Source: Acidobacteriota bacterium (GTDB taxonomy: Bacteria; Acidobacteriota; Terriglobia; Terriglobales; Acidobacteriaceae). From it: a stretch of DNA of 64,000 bases. The stretch lies in NCBI GenBank assembly GCA_021792135.1, contig JAJYVF010000006.1:62001-126000 (forward strand). The letters are read 5' to 3'. Of this stretch, positions 17,518 to 25,479 are shown piece after piece (the first letter of the stretch is position 1; every line of letters begins with the position of its first letter). The translations under genes and the position numbers were made by a program. The notes beneath the pieces are model-generated. The model was not told the origin of the DNA. It saw only the letters and a list, made by a program, of their open reading frames with translations, and ran no database searches.

Positions 17518-17853
17518 TTAAATGATGAAGCCCAAAAGGATCGTCAAAAATCCGATGGTGATAAAGTTGGGGTGCTCTGTGTTGACGACTGCTGCTGGCC
17601 GGTCATCTTCCGGAGTTGGGCAACCGGCATGCCCGAGTTCCACTGCTCCAGCCTCTGGCTCAGTCGCCAGAAACGTATAGTTCTCTACGCAGATGTCGTA
17701 CTCATAGGAACCGCGTAGTACTCCTGCCGCACTGATGGGGCGCCGAACGAGACGAAACGATGAGGAGGTGGCCTGAAATGAGTAAAACAATAGGAGGCCG
17801 CCGGCCACATTCAGCGCGAGAGCAATTCTTGTCCACTTCCGGCTTGCGAACAC
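17518..17853 (-). CDS. Small two-helix membrane protein of unknown function
   Basis: 111 residues with an N-terminal membrane helix (IALALNVAGGLLLFYSFQAT), a hydrophilic middle with cysteines (YDICVENYTFLA; GHAGCPTPEDD) and a C-terminal helix (FITIGFLTILLGFII). The sequence has real-protein character (SSSFRLV; RPAAVVNTEHPNF). The GTG start at 17853 has GAGGTG about 8 nt upstream. Its first 76 bp overlap head-to-head with the plus-strand gene starting at 17778. Function unknown. Confidence 0.6.
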   Translation of the reverse strand: MFASRKWTRIALALNVAGGLLLFYSFQATSSSFRLVRRPISAAGVLRGSYEYDICVENYTFLATEPEAGAVELGHAGCPTPEDDRPAAVVNTEHPNFITIGFLTILLGFII

Positions 17854-17951
17854 GGATTAGGCACCTCGGTCCGCTGGATTGGTTTGTGATTGCACTCGGA
17901 ATTATAGGCGTGATCGTGGCCGTTTACTTACAGACATTACGGCATCCGTAG
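17778..17951 (+). CDS. Small single-helix membrane protein
   Basis: 57 residues: a basic N-terminus followed by a C-terminal membrane helix (DWFVIALGIIGVIVAVYLQ) ending TLRHP. The ATG at 17778 is supported by GGAGG 9 nt upstream. The 5' part is antisense to the start of the 17518-17853 gene, so the two cannot be freely transcribed at once. It may also start further in. Function unknown. Confidence 0.5.
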   Translation: MSKTIGGRRPHSAREQFLSTSGLRTRIRHLGPLDWFVIALGIIGVIVAVYLQTLRHP

Positions 17952-17958
17952 AGGGTTC

Positions 17959-18099
17959 CTATTTGGGCCAGCCGCCTTGGGGTTTTTTCTTCTCCAGCGA
18001 CTTCTTAACCGCTTCCTGCCAGCGACCTGTAATCTTCAGTCGGTCCGCTTCTGGGCCTGGCTTCTTCGGTGTCGGCTTTTTCTTTGCTGGTTTAGGCAT
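17959..18099 (-). CDS. Small basic protein with KPGPEADRLKI motif
   Basis: 46 residues, MPKPAKKKPTPKKPGPEADR followed by LKITGRWQEAVKKSLEKKKP and a short tail. The lysine/proline-rich head and the PGPEADRLKI-xGxWxEAVKKxLEKK tail match a widespread family of tiny uncharacterised proteins. No membrane segment. The upstream in-frame start at 18156 adds 19 atypical residues; neither start has a clear ribosome binding site. Confidence 0.6.
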   Translation of the reverse strand: MPKPAKKKPTPKKPGPEADRLKITGRWQEAVKKSLEKKKPQGGWPK

Positions 18100-18149
18100 G
18101 GTATGGAGCCGCTTTGCACGTAAGCCGCTTTCCTTCTGCTGATTGTATT

Positions 18150-18519
18150 GCCGCAATGGGGCTTTAGCCCCTGTGAGGGGTCATGAACCTGCTTGTATCA
18201 ATCCCAACCCACCCTGTATCAACCTCGGCCGAGAACCCCTTCACCTCGACCCACTCTGCAGGAAACTCGGCCGACCCGTAAGTGATGGACTCTCAATCAC
18301 ATAGCCCGATCACGTCCGTGCCTGCGGCAATTTCGGCCGTGTCTGCCGCAACCTAAGCCGAGCCGCAACTGACCTGTTATCAAACACCTGGCTGGGGGTC
18401 GAGGGGTCACCCTCCCGCAAGCTGCTGAAAACAAATCACCGGCCCCAGGAACATAGCAAAAAAACAGGGGGGTACCCACGGAAGTCCCCGCCAGCGATTC
18501 TGCCGCGGGTTCCACACCG
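18150..18519 (+). repeat. Composite repeat element, copy B
   Basis: Begins with GGGGCT-TT-AGCCCC (18158-18171), then irregular CAAxxTCGGCCGA-like units near 18199, 18220, 18242, 18262, 18294, 18328 and 18349. A terminal block (GCAACTGACCTGTTATCA; CACCCTCCCGCAAGCTGCTG; AACAAATCACCGGCC) follows and ends GGTACCCACGGAAGTCCCC by 18489. This tracks copy A closely. A degenerate match to the hbd-derived tail (GCCGCGGGTTCCACACC) follows near 18502. It fills the whole gap before the MBL-fold gene. Confidence 0.72.
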
Positions 18520-18540
18520 ATGTGGCGTATCCTCCGGTTC

Positions 18541-19455
18541 ATGGTGCGCGTTACGGTGCTGGCCAGCGGCTCGAAAGGCAACAGCGCCGTTGTCTCCAGC
18601 GCCCGCACCCGCATCCTGGTCGACGCCGGCCTCTCCTGCCGGGAACTGATGAAGCGCATGAAGGCCGCCGGCGAAGATCCCTGCTCTCTCGACGCCATTC
18701 TCATCACCCATGAGCACCAGGACCACGTCCAGGGCCTCGCCGTGACCGCCCGAAAGCTCGGCATCCCGGTCTACGTCACCGAGCCCACCCACCGCGCCTG
18801 GGTCCGCTGGATGACCCCCAAAAAGCGCATCACCTATGCCGAGTGGCTGGAGCAGCGGAAAGCTCAGGCGGCCGCCGCCGGGGAGCCGAGCCTGGAGGAA
18901 CAGTCCGCCGCCGAGGAGTCCCTCGCCGAGCCGGAGCGCGATCCGGCTCGCCTGCCGGCCGTCGAATATTTCCGCTCCGGCGACGATTTCCGCATCGGCG
19001 ACATCGCCGTTACGCCGTTTACGGTCCCCCACGATGCTGTTGATCCCGTGGGTTTTGTCTTCGAATCGGAGGGAATTCGCGTAGGTATAGCGACGGACCT
19101 CGGCTATTTGCCATCCAACGTACATGTGCACCTCCGCCGGTGCGATCTCCTGATGCTGGAGTCGAATCACGACCTCGACATGCTGCGCGACGGTCCCTAC
19201 CCGTGGTCCGTGAAGCAGCGGGTCATGTCCCGCGTCGGCCATCTTTCCAACGACGCCGCGGCGGATTTTCTGGAGCGAGACTACGACGGCCATGCTGCCT
19301 GGGTCGTGCTCGCTCATCTGTCGGAGAGCAATAACCTTCCCGAACTGGCGCGCCTCTCAGCCGAGCGCGCGCTGCGCGACCGTGTCAGCCTGCTCGCCAA
19401 TCGACTGGTACTGGCAGAGCAGCATCGGCCTCTGGAATCTATTGTTCTGGACTGA
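18541..19455 (+). CDS. MBL-fold metallo-hydrolase (YycJ/WalJ-like)
   Basis: Cytoplasmic metallo-beta-lactamase-fold hydrolase, probably a 5' exonuclease-like member of the YycJ group. It has the opening RVTVLASGSKGNSAVV, the metal motif ITHEHQDH, then FTVPHDAVDPVGFVFES and GIATDLGY, and a late H (LAHLSESNN). Residues about 100-145 are an alanine/glutamate-rich insertion (KAQAAAAGEPSLEEQSAAEE). ATG 18541 fits the family start; the frame opens 21 bp earlier at 18520. Repeat copy B ends directly upstream. Confidence 0.87.
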   Translation: MVRVTVLASGSKGNSAVVSSARTRILVDAGLSCRELMKRMKAAGEDPCSLDAILITHEHQDHVQGLAVTARKLGIPVYVTEPTHRAWVRWMTPKKRITYAEWLEQRKAQAAAAGEPSLEEQSAAEESLAEPERDPARLPAVEYFRSGDDFRIGDIAVTPFTVPHDAVDPVGFVFESEGIRVGIATDLGYLPSNVHVHLRRCDLLMLESNHDLDMLRDGPYPWSVKQRVMSRVGHLSNDAAADFLERDYDGHAAWVVLAHLSESNNLPELARLSAERALRDRVSLLANRLVLAEQHRPLESIVLD

Positions 19456-19469
19456 AACGTGCTTATAAT
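19442..19469 (+). promoter_or_regulatory. Candidate sigma-70-type promoter for the 19564 gene
   Basis: Perfect TATAAT at 19464-19469 with TTGTTC at 19442-19447, a 16-nt spacer, overlapping the end of the MBL gene. The -35 is poor. It is about 95 nt upstream of the next start. Confidence 0.4.
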
Positions 19470-19563
19470 AATTGAAGCCGCCCCTTGTATCGGAACCTCA
19501 CCCTCGGGACGTCGCGGCCGGGCTTTGTGCGTGGGTGAGGGGAAAGAAATGGGGATCTGAACA

Positions 19564-20016
19564 ATGACTTCATGTACCGATACGGTTGTTGGGGACATAT
19601 TATCGAGCTGGCGTTATGACATCTCGGGCATTTCTCCTGAGATGCGTGTCGATTACGAGGAACATCTCGCCACCTGTGCGCACTGCCGCTCGCGCCAGCG
19701 TCTGCACCGCGCCATCGACGTCACCCTGATCAGCGTCAGTACCCTCTCGATTGTCGCTTTCCTGCTGGCCCTCGCGGTCATCCAGCACGTGGAACCGCTG
19801 CGCACCGCCGCGGTCGTCATGCACCTCGAGCACACCCAGATGGTGCTGACTCTGCAGGCTGCCGCCATCCTCGGTCTACTGGCCTCGCTCGCTGCCTGGA
19901 TCCTCGTGGCCATTGCCACGCCGGCTCCGGTCTACCTCACCGGGGTCGCCATCGAACAGGCGCGCGTCCTGCAGGACCGCATTCCCGAAGAGCTGCGCAG
20001 CCGCCTCCGCGCCTGA
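19564..20016 (+). CDS. Membrane protein with N-terminal zinc-finger (anti-sigma-like) motif
   Basis: 150 residues. The N-terminal part has H-x3-C-x2-C (EEHLATCAHCRSR), the zf-HC2-like zinc-binding pattern of anti-sigma factors and related proteins. Two membrane helices follow (STLSIVAFLLALAVIQ and AAAILGLLASLAAWILVAIA) with a cytoplasmic-looking tail (EQARVLQDRIPEELRSRLRA). No sigma factor is adjacent, so an anti-sigma role is not supported by context. GGGGATCTGAACA precedes the ATG. Confidence 0.7.
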   Translation: MTSCTDTVVGDILSSWRYDISGISPEMRVDYEEHLATCAHCRSRQRLHRAIDVTLISVSTLSIVAFLLALAVIQHVEPLRTAAVVMHLEHTQMVLTLQAAAILGLLASLAAWILVAIATPAPVYLTGVAIEQARVLQDRIPEELRSRLRA

Positions 20017-20093
20017 ACCCGAGTTCTTCCTGAACGGATCGCCGACGGATTCGCATCCGGCGGTCTTCTCCTTTTTCCGCCGGTCCAGGGCAG

Positions 20094-20109
20094 GGTGATA
20101 AATGTCACA
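20094..20109 (+). promoter_or_regulatory. CRP/FNR-like palindromic site
   Basis: GGTGA-TAAATG-TCACA matches TGTGA-N6-TCACA at nine of ten arm positions. It lies 62 bp upstream of the ATG at 20172, in the gap after the zinc-finger gene. It is a plausible operator for a CRP/FNR-family regulator; no such regulator is in the window. Confidence 0.4.
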
Positions 20110-20171
20110 TCGCACCGCCGCGCTCCGCTGCGACCATGCTCCTGTTGGTACGAGCAGGTAAGGAGCTGGCA

Positions 20172-20390
20172 ATGATCATCCCCATTGACGCAATTCAGTA
20201 CGGAGCAGGTTTCGACGAAACAGGCCGGTGGCACAAGGCCCATGCCGGCTTCCTGCCGGTCCAGCCGAGCGAGGACGATCCGATGAACCCCGCACGCGGT
20301 ATGTTCTGGGGGCTCCTCTTCAGCTCCACCCTCTGGATCGGGCTGATCGCCGCCGTCCGCGCCGTTGCCACCCTCGTCGTGCATCCCTGA
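20172..20390 (+). CDS. Small membrane protein of unknown function
   Basis: 72 residues starting MIIPIDAIQYGAGFDETGRW, with a C-terminal membrane helix (MFWGLLFSSTLWIGLIAAV). AGGAG sits 6 nt before the ATG at 20172. An upstream ATG at 20136 in the same frame lacks such a site. It is convergent with era. I do not recognise the family. Confidence 0.55.
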   Translation: MIIPIDAIQYGAGFDETGRWHKAHAGFLPVQPSEDDPMNPARGMFWGLLFSSTLWIGLIAAVRAVATLVVHP

Positions 20391-20428
20391 GCCGGCGGAT
20401 GCGCTCTGCCTTCAGCCTCAGGCGCCGC

Positions 20429-21490
20429 TCATTCCGAGCTGGATTTTTCCTGCCCGGCCTGCAATTCCTGAATCTGCCTGCGCCAGTCCAGCGACTCGAC
20501 GAAGACCCGGGAATCGCGCCAATGCTCGCGGACCAGGACCCTCAGTTCGAGGTAAACCCTGGTTCCCAGCAGGGATTCAATCTCCCGCCGGGCTCCGGCG
20601 CCGATCTCCTTCAGCTTGCTGCCGCCCTTGCCGATCAGGATCGCCTTCTGTCCCGGCCGTTCGCAGTAAATGGCTGCAGAAATCCGCGTGACCGGAGGCT
20701 TGCCTTCCCGCCCCCGCTTTACCGCGGCTGAAATCACTGGCTCCTCAAACCGCTCCACGACGACGGCGGAAGCGTAAGGAACTTCCTCCCCCGTTTGTGT
20801 CAGGATCTGCTCCCGGATCAGCTCCGCCACCAGGAAGCGCTCCGGCTGATCGGTGAACTGCTCCTTCGGAAACCAGCGCCGCCCTTCCGGCAGATATTCG
20901 GCCAGCTTGTGCAGGAGCCGCCGGATGCCGTCTCCGGTTTTCGCCGAAACCGGAATGACCTCGGCGAATGAATACAGGCCCCTGAGCCCCTCGATCAGCG
21001 GCAGCAGGCTCTCCTTCGGAACGAGATCGATCTTGCTGATGATCAGAAAAACCGGGCAGTCCAGCTTGCGGATCATCTCGAAGGCGAGTGCCTCTTCGCT
21101 GGCCCGGTCCATCTGCAGCGGAGCATTCTTCCCTTCGGCCGGGCCCGTCTCCGGGTTTGCCGCCGGGCTGCGCCGCTGTCGCCGCACCGCATCGACGACC
21201 AGGATGACGATGTCCCGCGTCTCCAGCGCCTCCTGAATCTCGTGCATCATGCTCCGGTCCAGCTGCGAAGCGGGCTTATGGATGCCCGGAGTATCGACAA
21301 AGACGATCTGCGCAGGCGGATGCAATTTCTTGCGCTCCGGAACTTCCACGATCCCGGTGATCCGCGTCCGCGTCGTCTGCGGCTTCGCCGTCACGATGGC
21401 GACCTTCTCGCCGATCAGGGCGTTCAGCAGTGTGGACTTGCCCGAGTTGGGCCGTCCGATGATGGAGACGAATCCGGAGCGCAGGGTCAT
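20429..21490 (-). CDS. era: GTPase Era
   Basis: Essential 16S rRNA-binding GTPase for 30S maturation. G1 is GRPNSGKST, switch region TTRTRI, G3 DTPGIHKP and SAKTGDG is G5; the C-terminal KH domain carries ILIGKGGSKLKEIG. At 353 residues it is longer than usual owing to about 30 extra residues after VVDAVRRQRRS (ANPETGPAEGKN region). The G4 motif reads SKID rather than NKID. It is last in phoH-ybeY-corC-era, 11 bp after the CorC-like gene. Confidence 0.95.
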   Translation of the reverse strand: MTLRSGFVSIIGRPNSGKSTLLNALIGEKVAIVTAKPQTTRTRITGIVEVPERKKLHPPAQIVFVDTPGIHKPASQLDRSMMHEIQEALETRDIVILVVDAVRRQRRSPAANPETGPAEGKNAPLQMDRASEEALAFEMIRKLDCPVFLIISKIDLVPKESLLPLIEGLRGLYSFAEVIPVSAKTGDGIRRLLHKLAEYLPEGRRWFPKEQFTDQPERFLVAELIREQILTQTGEEVPYASAVVVERFEEPVISAAVKRGREGKPPVTRISAAIYCERPGQKAILIGKGGSKLKEIGAGARREIESLLGTRVYLELRVLVREHWRDSRVFVESLDWRRQIQELQAGQEKSSSE

Positions 21491-21501
21491 GGCTGCTCTT
21501 T

Positions 21502-22779
21502 TCAGGTTAACCGCGGCTCGGGCAGACGGGAAATGCGCAGACGGTTGACCCGCCGGTCCGTCGCGGCCAGGATCTCAAAGCGCAGCCCATAACCTTCGAC
21601 CACCTCGCCCGACTGCGGGATCCGGCCCGCGGCTTCGCTGACCAGTCCGCCGACAGTCGTCGCCTCGATATCCTCCGGCAGTTCCACGTCGCCGAAGATG
21701 TCCTCGATGCGGGCAATCTCCAGGTTGCCGGGTACCACCCACGCGCCGCCCGGCTCTTTGGCAATCCGCGAGCTGTCTTCGTACTCGTGCTCGTCGGTGA
21801 TGGCTCCGACAATCTCTTCGAGCAGGTCTTCGATGGTCACCAGCCCGGCCACGCCGCCGTACTCGTCGATGACGATCCGCATGTGCTGCTTCTCGCGCTG
21901 CATCTCGCGCAGCAACTCGTTCACCTTCTTGGTCTCAGGAACGAAGGTCGCCGGCCGCTGGATCGATGCCACCAGTCTCTCGCGGGCTTCGACATCGGGA
22001 ATCTGCAGCAGGTCGTGGGCGAAAGCCAGCCCCGTGATGTTGTCGAGGTTTCCGTCGTATACAGGAACCCGCGAAAACGGGTGCGCGCGGATCTGCTCCA
22101 GAAACTGCTCAATCGTCAGTGTGCCGGGCACCGCGAATATGGCCGGCCGCGGGGTCATGACCTCCCATGCCACCTTGTCGCCGAATTCGACCGCCGAGCG
22201 CACCAGTTCGCGGTCGCTTTCTTGGAGAATGCCTTCTTCCTCGCCTGCTTCGATCAGCGCCTCCACGGCCTCCGAAGTTGTGGTCTCGATGGGCGCGGCC
22301 GGGCTGGGCTCCGCAAGCGCCGCGATCGACAGAAGAAACTGCACGAACAGTGTCACCGGCAGCACCAGCCAGAACAAAGGGATTAGCAGCCAGCGTAAGC
22401 GAACGATCCAGTCTCCGCACGTCCGCGTGAAGAAGGCGAACGGAAGCAGCCGATTGAAGAGAACGATCACCAGCACGATGCCCAGGATTACCTGGGCAAT
22501 CTCCTCCGCTGTGGCGGCGCGGGCGTGCTCGAACAGGAGCATGCCGAAAACCAGCGTCAGCAAGGCCAGCGAGAGGTGCATCAGCAGCGCCGCCGAGAGT
22601 GCTATGCGGTCGCGATTCATGCCCAGACGAGGCTCGATGCGCTGCTCCCAGATGTCGATATTCTCCTGAAACTCCCGCGACAGAAACTTGCCCATCTCGA
22701 AGTACAGCCGGTCGATGTACGACGCCAGGGTCAGCACAATCAGGAGTACCGCGATCAGAATGGCCGCGCCGATCGTCAT
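21502..22779 (-). CDS. CNNM/CorC-HlyC family membrane protein
   Basis: DUF21-type membrane domain in the first 170 residues (several helices, e.g. AAILIAVLLIVLTLASYI and IPLFWLVLPVTLFVQFLL), then a CBS pair (VMTPRPAIFAVPG; FSRVPVYDGNLDNITGLAF; VIDEYGGVAGLVTIEDLLEEIVG) and a C-terminal CorC_HlyC domain (VPGNLEIARIEDIFG). Such proteins act in magnesium/cobalt efflux or resistance. It overlaps the ybeY stop by four bases and is coupled to it, the usual conserved neighbourhood. Confidence 0.92.
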   Translation of the reverse strand: MTIGAAILIAVLLIVLTLASYIDRLYFEMGKFLSREFQENIDIWEQRIEPRLGMNRDRIALSAALLMHLSLALLTLVFGMLLFEHARAATAEEIAQVILGIVLVIVLFNRLLPFAFFTRTCGDWIVRLRWLLIPLFWLVLPVTLFVQFLLSIAALAEPSPAAPIETTTSEAVEALIEAGEEEGILQESDRELVRSAVEFGDKVAWEVMTPRPAIFAVPGTLTIEQFLEQIRAHPFSRVPVYDGNLDNITGLAFAHDLLQIPDVEARERLVASIQRPATFVPETKKVNELLREMQREKQHMRIVIDEYGGVAGLVTIEDLLEEIVGAITDEHEYEDSSRIAKEPGGAWVVPGNLEIARIEDIFGDVELPEDIEATTVGGLVSEAAGRIPQSGEVVEGYGLRFEILAATDRRVNRLRISRLPEPRLT

Positions 22780-23282
22780 GGCCGGCGGCTCCGCTCCACT
22801 CGTTTTGCCGGTTTCTCCGGAACCGCGGACCGCGTGCTGCGCTCGATCAGTCCTGCGTCCAGGCCCAGCCGCCTGCGCAGGGTAGCCTCCTTGCGGGCCA
22901 TCTGGCCCGAATCCGTTTCGTGGTCGTATCCGGCGAGGTGCAGAAGGCCGTGAAGGATGAGGATCTGGAGTTCCGTTGCCAGGGGTTGTTCCAGCTGCGC
23001 CGCCTGCCGGGCAGCCGTCTCTACCGAGATGGCCAGGTCGCCGGCAACCGGGTTCCGGCGATCGAGCGGCGCGGGCGCAGGGAAGGAAAGAACGTCCGTT
23101 GCCTGGTCTTTGCGGCGAAACCGGCGGTTCAGCCGGCGGATATCTTCGTCAGTCGTAAGCAGAACCGATACTTCGCCTTTCAGCCCGGTGGCTGCTGCGG
23201 CTTCCTCCAGGAAGCTTGCCAGCCTTCGGCGCCGCAGGGCGCGGCCGAACTGGGTCTGTATCGCAGGTTCGATCAGGATCAT
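22776..23282 (-). CDS. ybeY: Endoribonuclease YbeY (rRNA maturation factor)
   Basis: Zinc-dependent single-strand endoribonuclease for 16S rRNA 3' processing and ribosome quality control. The signature H-x3-H-x4-YDH is present (LHGLLHLAGYDHETD), preceded by RRLNRRFRRKDQATDVLSFP and GDLAIS. ATG 23282 (MILIEPAIQTQ) is the conserved start; upstream codons in frame look non-coding. It follows phoH by 123 bp and overlaps the CorC-like gene. Confidence 0.95.
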   Translation of the reverse strand: MILIEPAIQTQFGRALRRRRLASFLEEAAAATGLKGEVSVLLTTDEDIRRLNRRFRRKDQATDVLSFPAPAPLDRRNPVAGDLAISVETAARQAAQLEQPLATELQILILHGLLHLAGYDHETDSGQMARKEATLRRRLGLDAGLIERSTRSAVPEKPAKRVERSRRP

Positions 23283-23405
23283 GGTCGGGTGCGGCGAACC
23301 TCGTGGGTAAGGTCTGGCGCACAGGCAAAACAGGAGGGCAGATCCCCCCTGTTCCATGTTAGCGCGGTCCCGGTTCGGCTCACACTCGGTTTCGCCCCCC
23401 GGCAA

Positions 23406-24434
23406 TTACTGCGTCTGGGTCTGCGCGATCCGGACCTCTTCCCGCTCAGGCTCCCGGTCGCTGAGAGCAAGCGGCAGTTCCTCCTGCTGCGCCCGTCCGA
23501 AGCCTTCATAGGCGCGGATGATCCGCTGCACCAGATGATGCCGGACAACGTCGCCATCCTCGAAGCGCACGAAACGGATACCGTCAACGCCGTCGAGGAC
23601 GCTCATGGCCTCCACCAGCCCCGACTTGCGTGGATTCGGCAAATCGATTTGCGTGATGTCCCCGGTAATCACCGCCCTGGCATTGTTGCCCATGCGGGTC
23701 AGGAACATCTTCATCTGCTCGCTGGTGGTGTTTTGGGCCTCGTCCATGATGATGAAAGCATCGTTCAGGGTCCGTCCGCGCATGAAAGCCAGCGGAGCCA
23801 CCTCGATAACATTACGTTCCAGCATCTTGTCCACGCGTTCGGGTTCGAGCAGGTCGTACAGCGCGTCGTAGAGCGGGCGCAGATACGGATCGACCTTTTC
23901 CTGCAGACTGCCGGGGAGGAAGCCGAGGCGTTCCCCGGCTTCCACGGCCGGACGTACAAGGACGATGCGGCTGATCTTCTTCGCCAGCAGCGCGGAGGCG
24001 GCCATGGCGACGGCGAGATACGTTTTCCCCGTGCCCGCCGGCCCCACGCCGAATACCATATCGTTCTGCTCGATGGCCTCCACGTAGCGCCGCTGGTTCA
24101 GTGAGCGCGGCTGCACCATGCGCTTGATCCCGGCGGAGCGCTGCTTTCCGCTTTCGGCCAGCGAGCGAAGGGAGATGGACGGGTCGGCGGTGACGAGCCG
24201 CAGCATCCCGTTCAGCTCGCCATTCTGCAGCACGACGCCCTGGCGGCGCAGAACTTCATAGTCCTGGAAGATGCGCTCCACGCGCGCAATGGTGTCATCG
24301 GAGCCCTCCACCAGCACGGCATCGGACTGAAGATCGATGCGCGCATGGAGAGCGTCCTCCATGAGTCTGAGATTTTCGTCGCGGGTCCCGAACAGGGGCT
24401 CAAGATTCGGTGTGATCTCGAGATGTTTTCTCAT
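23406..24434 (-). CDS. phoH: PhoH-family ATPase (YbeZ-like)
   Basis: 342-residue cytoplasmic P-loop protein, an RNA-associated ATPase that works with YbeY. Walker A is GPAGTGKTYLAVAMA and Walker B is AFIIMDEAQNTT; also RPAVEAGERLGFLPG, TRMGNNARAVITGDITQIDL and a KH-like N-terminal region (LVEGSDDTIARVERIFQ). The frame is open far upstream, but MRKHLEITPNLEPLFG at 24434 is the natural beginning. First gene of the phoH-ybeY-corC-era run. Confidence 0.94.
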   Translation of the reverse strand: MRKHLEITPNLEPLFGTRDENLRLMEDALHARIDLQSDAVLVEGSDDTIARVERIFQDYEVLRRQGVVLQNGELNGMLRLVTADPSISLRSLAESGKQRSAGIKRMVQPRSLNQRRYVEAIEQNDMVFGVGPAGTGKTYLAVAMAASALLAKKISRIVLVRPAVEAGERLGFLPGSLQEKVDPYLRPLYDALYDLLEPERVDKMLERNVIEVAPLAFMRGRTLNDAFIIMDEAQNTTSEQMKMFLTRMGNNARAVITGDITQIDLPNPRKSGLVEAMSVLDGVDGIRFVRFEDGDVVRHHLVQRIIRAYEGFGRAQQEELPLALSDREPEREEVRIAQTQTQ

Positions 24435-24718
24435 CAGATGAGGGAAAAACCTCCAAATGTGGCCTTCCCCGGACCACGTGGCTGAAGCTGGATTGTGGAG
24501 GGGCCCGGCGCGCGCCGTGACCGAAATCGCTCCACACCAATTGGATGCTTGCGGCAGAGCGAAAGAACCGGATTGGCGATGGCCACCAAATGAGTCGCAG
24601 TTGCCGACAGAGTAGCCCGGCTTCGATTGCCAGTCAATGGGCCCTCGGTGAATTTCCCGGAAATTTGAGCCGAAGTAGTACCGGCGGTGCCGTGGCCACT
24701 TCGGCCCGGGTTCGCGAT

Positions 24719-25327
24719 TCAGCGTGCCGCAACCGCAGATTTGGACCTGGCCGCCAGGTAGCTGTCCACCACGGGCAGGAACTTCGCCAGCCATTCGGGG
24801 TGAGCGGGCCAGGCCGGCGCCGTCACCAGATTGCGGTCAACCACAGCGGCCGTGATCTCGACCGGAACAAAGGACCCGCCGGCCAGTTCGACTTCCGGTG
24901 CGCACGCCGGATAGCAGCTGATTCTTCGCCCGTTCAGGACACGGGCCGTCGCCAGTAGCTGGGCGGCGTGGCAGATGGCGGCAATCGGCTTGCTCTCCTC
25001 GGCGAAACGGCGGATGATCTCCAGCACCCGCGCTTCGAGGCGCAGATACTCGGGCGCGCGCCCGCCGGGCAGGACGAGGCCATCGTAGTCATCGGGCTGG
25101 ATGTCGGCAAAGGTTGCGTTCAGGGTGAAGTTGTGGCCGCGCTTTTCCGAGTAGGTCTGATCGCCCTCAAAATCGTGAATGGCTGTCCGGACGGAATCGC
25201 CCGCTCTCTTGCCCGGACAGACCGCGTGCACGGTATGCCCCACCATCTGGAGCGCCTGAAAAGGCACCATGGTCTCGTAGTCTTCGGCGTAATCGCCGAC
25301 GATCATCAGCAGCTTTGCCTGGCTCAT
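24719..25327 (-). CDS. DJ-1/PfpI family protein
   Basis: 202 residues with the class-I glutamine-amidotransferase-like fold. The nucleophile elbow is [11 protein letters not shown] (Cys), and the nearby [12 protein letters not shown] supplies the family's Gly-rich turn; the acidic residue lies in the early [10 protein letters not shown]. Members include intracellular proteases, deglycases and chaperones, so the activity is open. ATG 25327 ([12 protein letters not shown]) is chosen with a GGGGGA upstream. Divergent from the MarR-GNAT gene by about 150 bp. Confidence 0.88.
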   Translation of the reverse strand: MSQAKLLMIVGDYAEDYETMVPFQALQMVGHTVHAVCPGKRAGDSVRTAIHDFEGDQTYSEKRGHNFTLNATFADIQPDDYDGLVLPGGRAPEYLRLEARVLEIIRRFAEESKPIAAICHAAQLLATARVLNGRRISCYPACAPEVELAGGSFVPVEITAAVVDRNLVTAPAWPAHPEWLAKFLPVVDSYLAARSKSAVAAR

Positions 25328-25454
25328 GGGTGAATCCCCCGCGTTGCTAAGAGATGCGCCGGACCGGCGGCAAGGTGCTCGCAGCAATGTTAGGGTACCC
25401 GCTCCGTTCCCCGGCGTCGGGGACGACTCCCACCAGGAGATTTGTGCCGGTTGC

Positions 25455-25467
25455 TTGACATCGTCAA
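25455..25467. promoter_or_regulatory. Perfect inverted repeat, candidate MarR operator
   Basis: TTGAC-ATC-GTCAA lies 13 bp before the ATG of the MarR-GNAT fusion and in the divergent gap with the PfpI gene. MarR regulators often bind such TTGA-rich palindromes at their own promoters, so autoregulation is plausible. Confidence 0.5.
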
Positions 25468-25479
25468 CTATTCGGAGGC

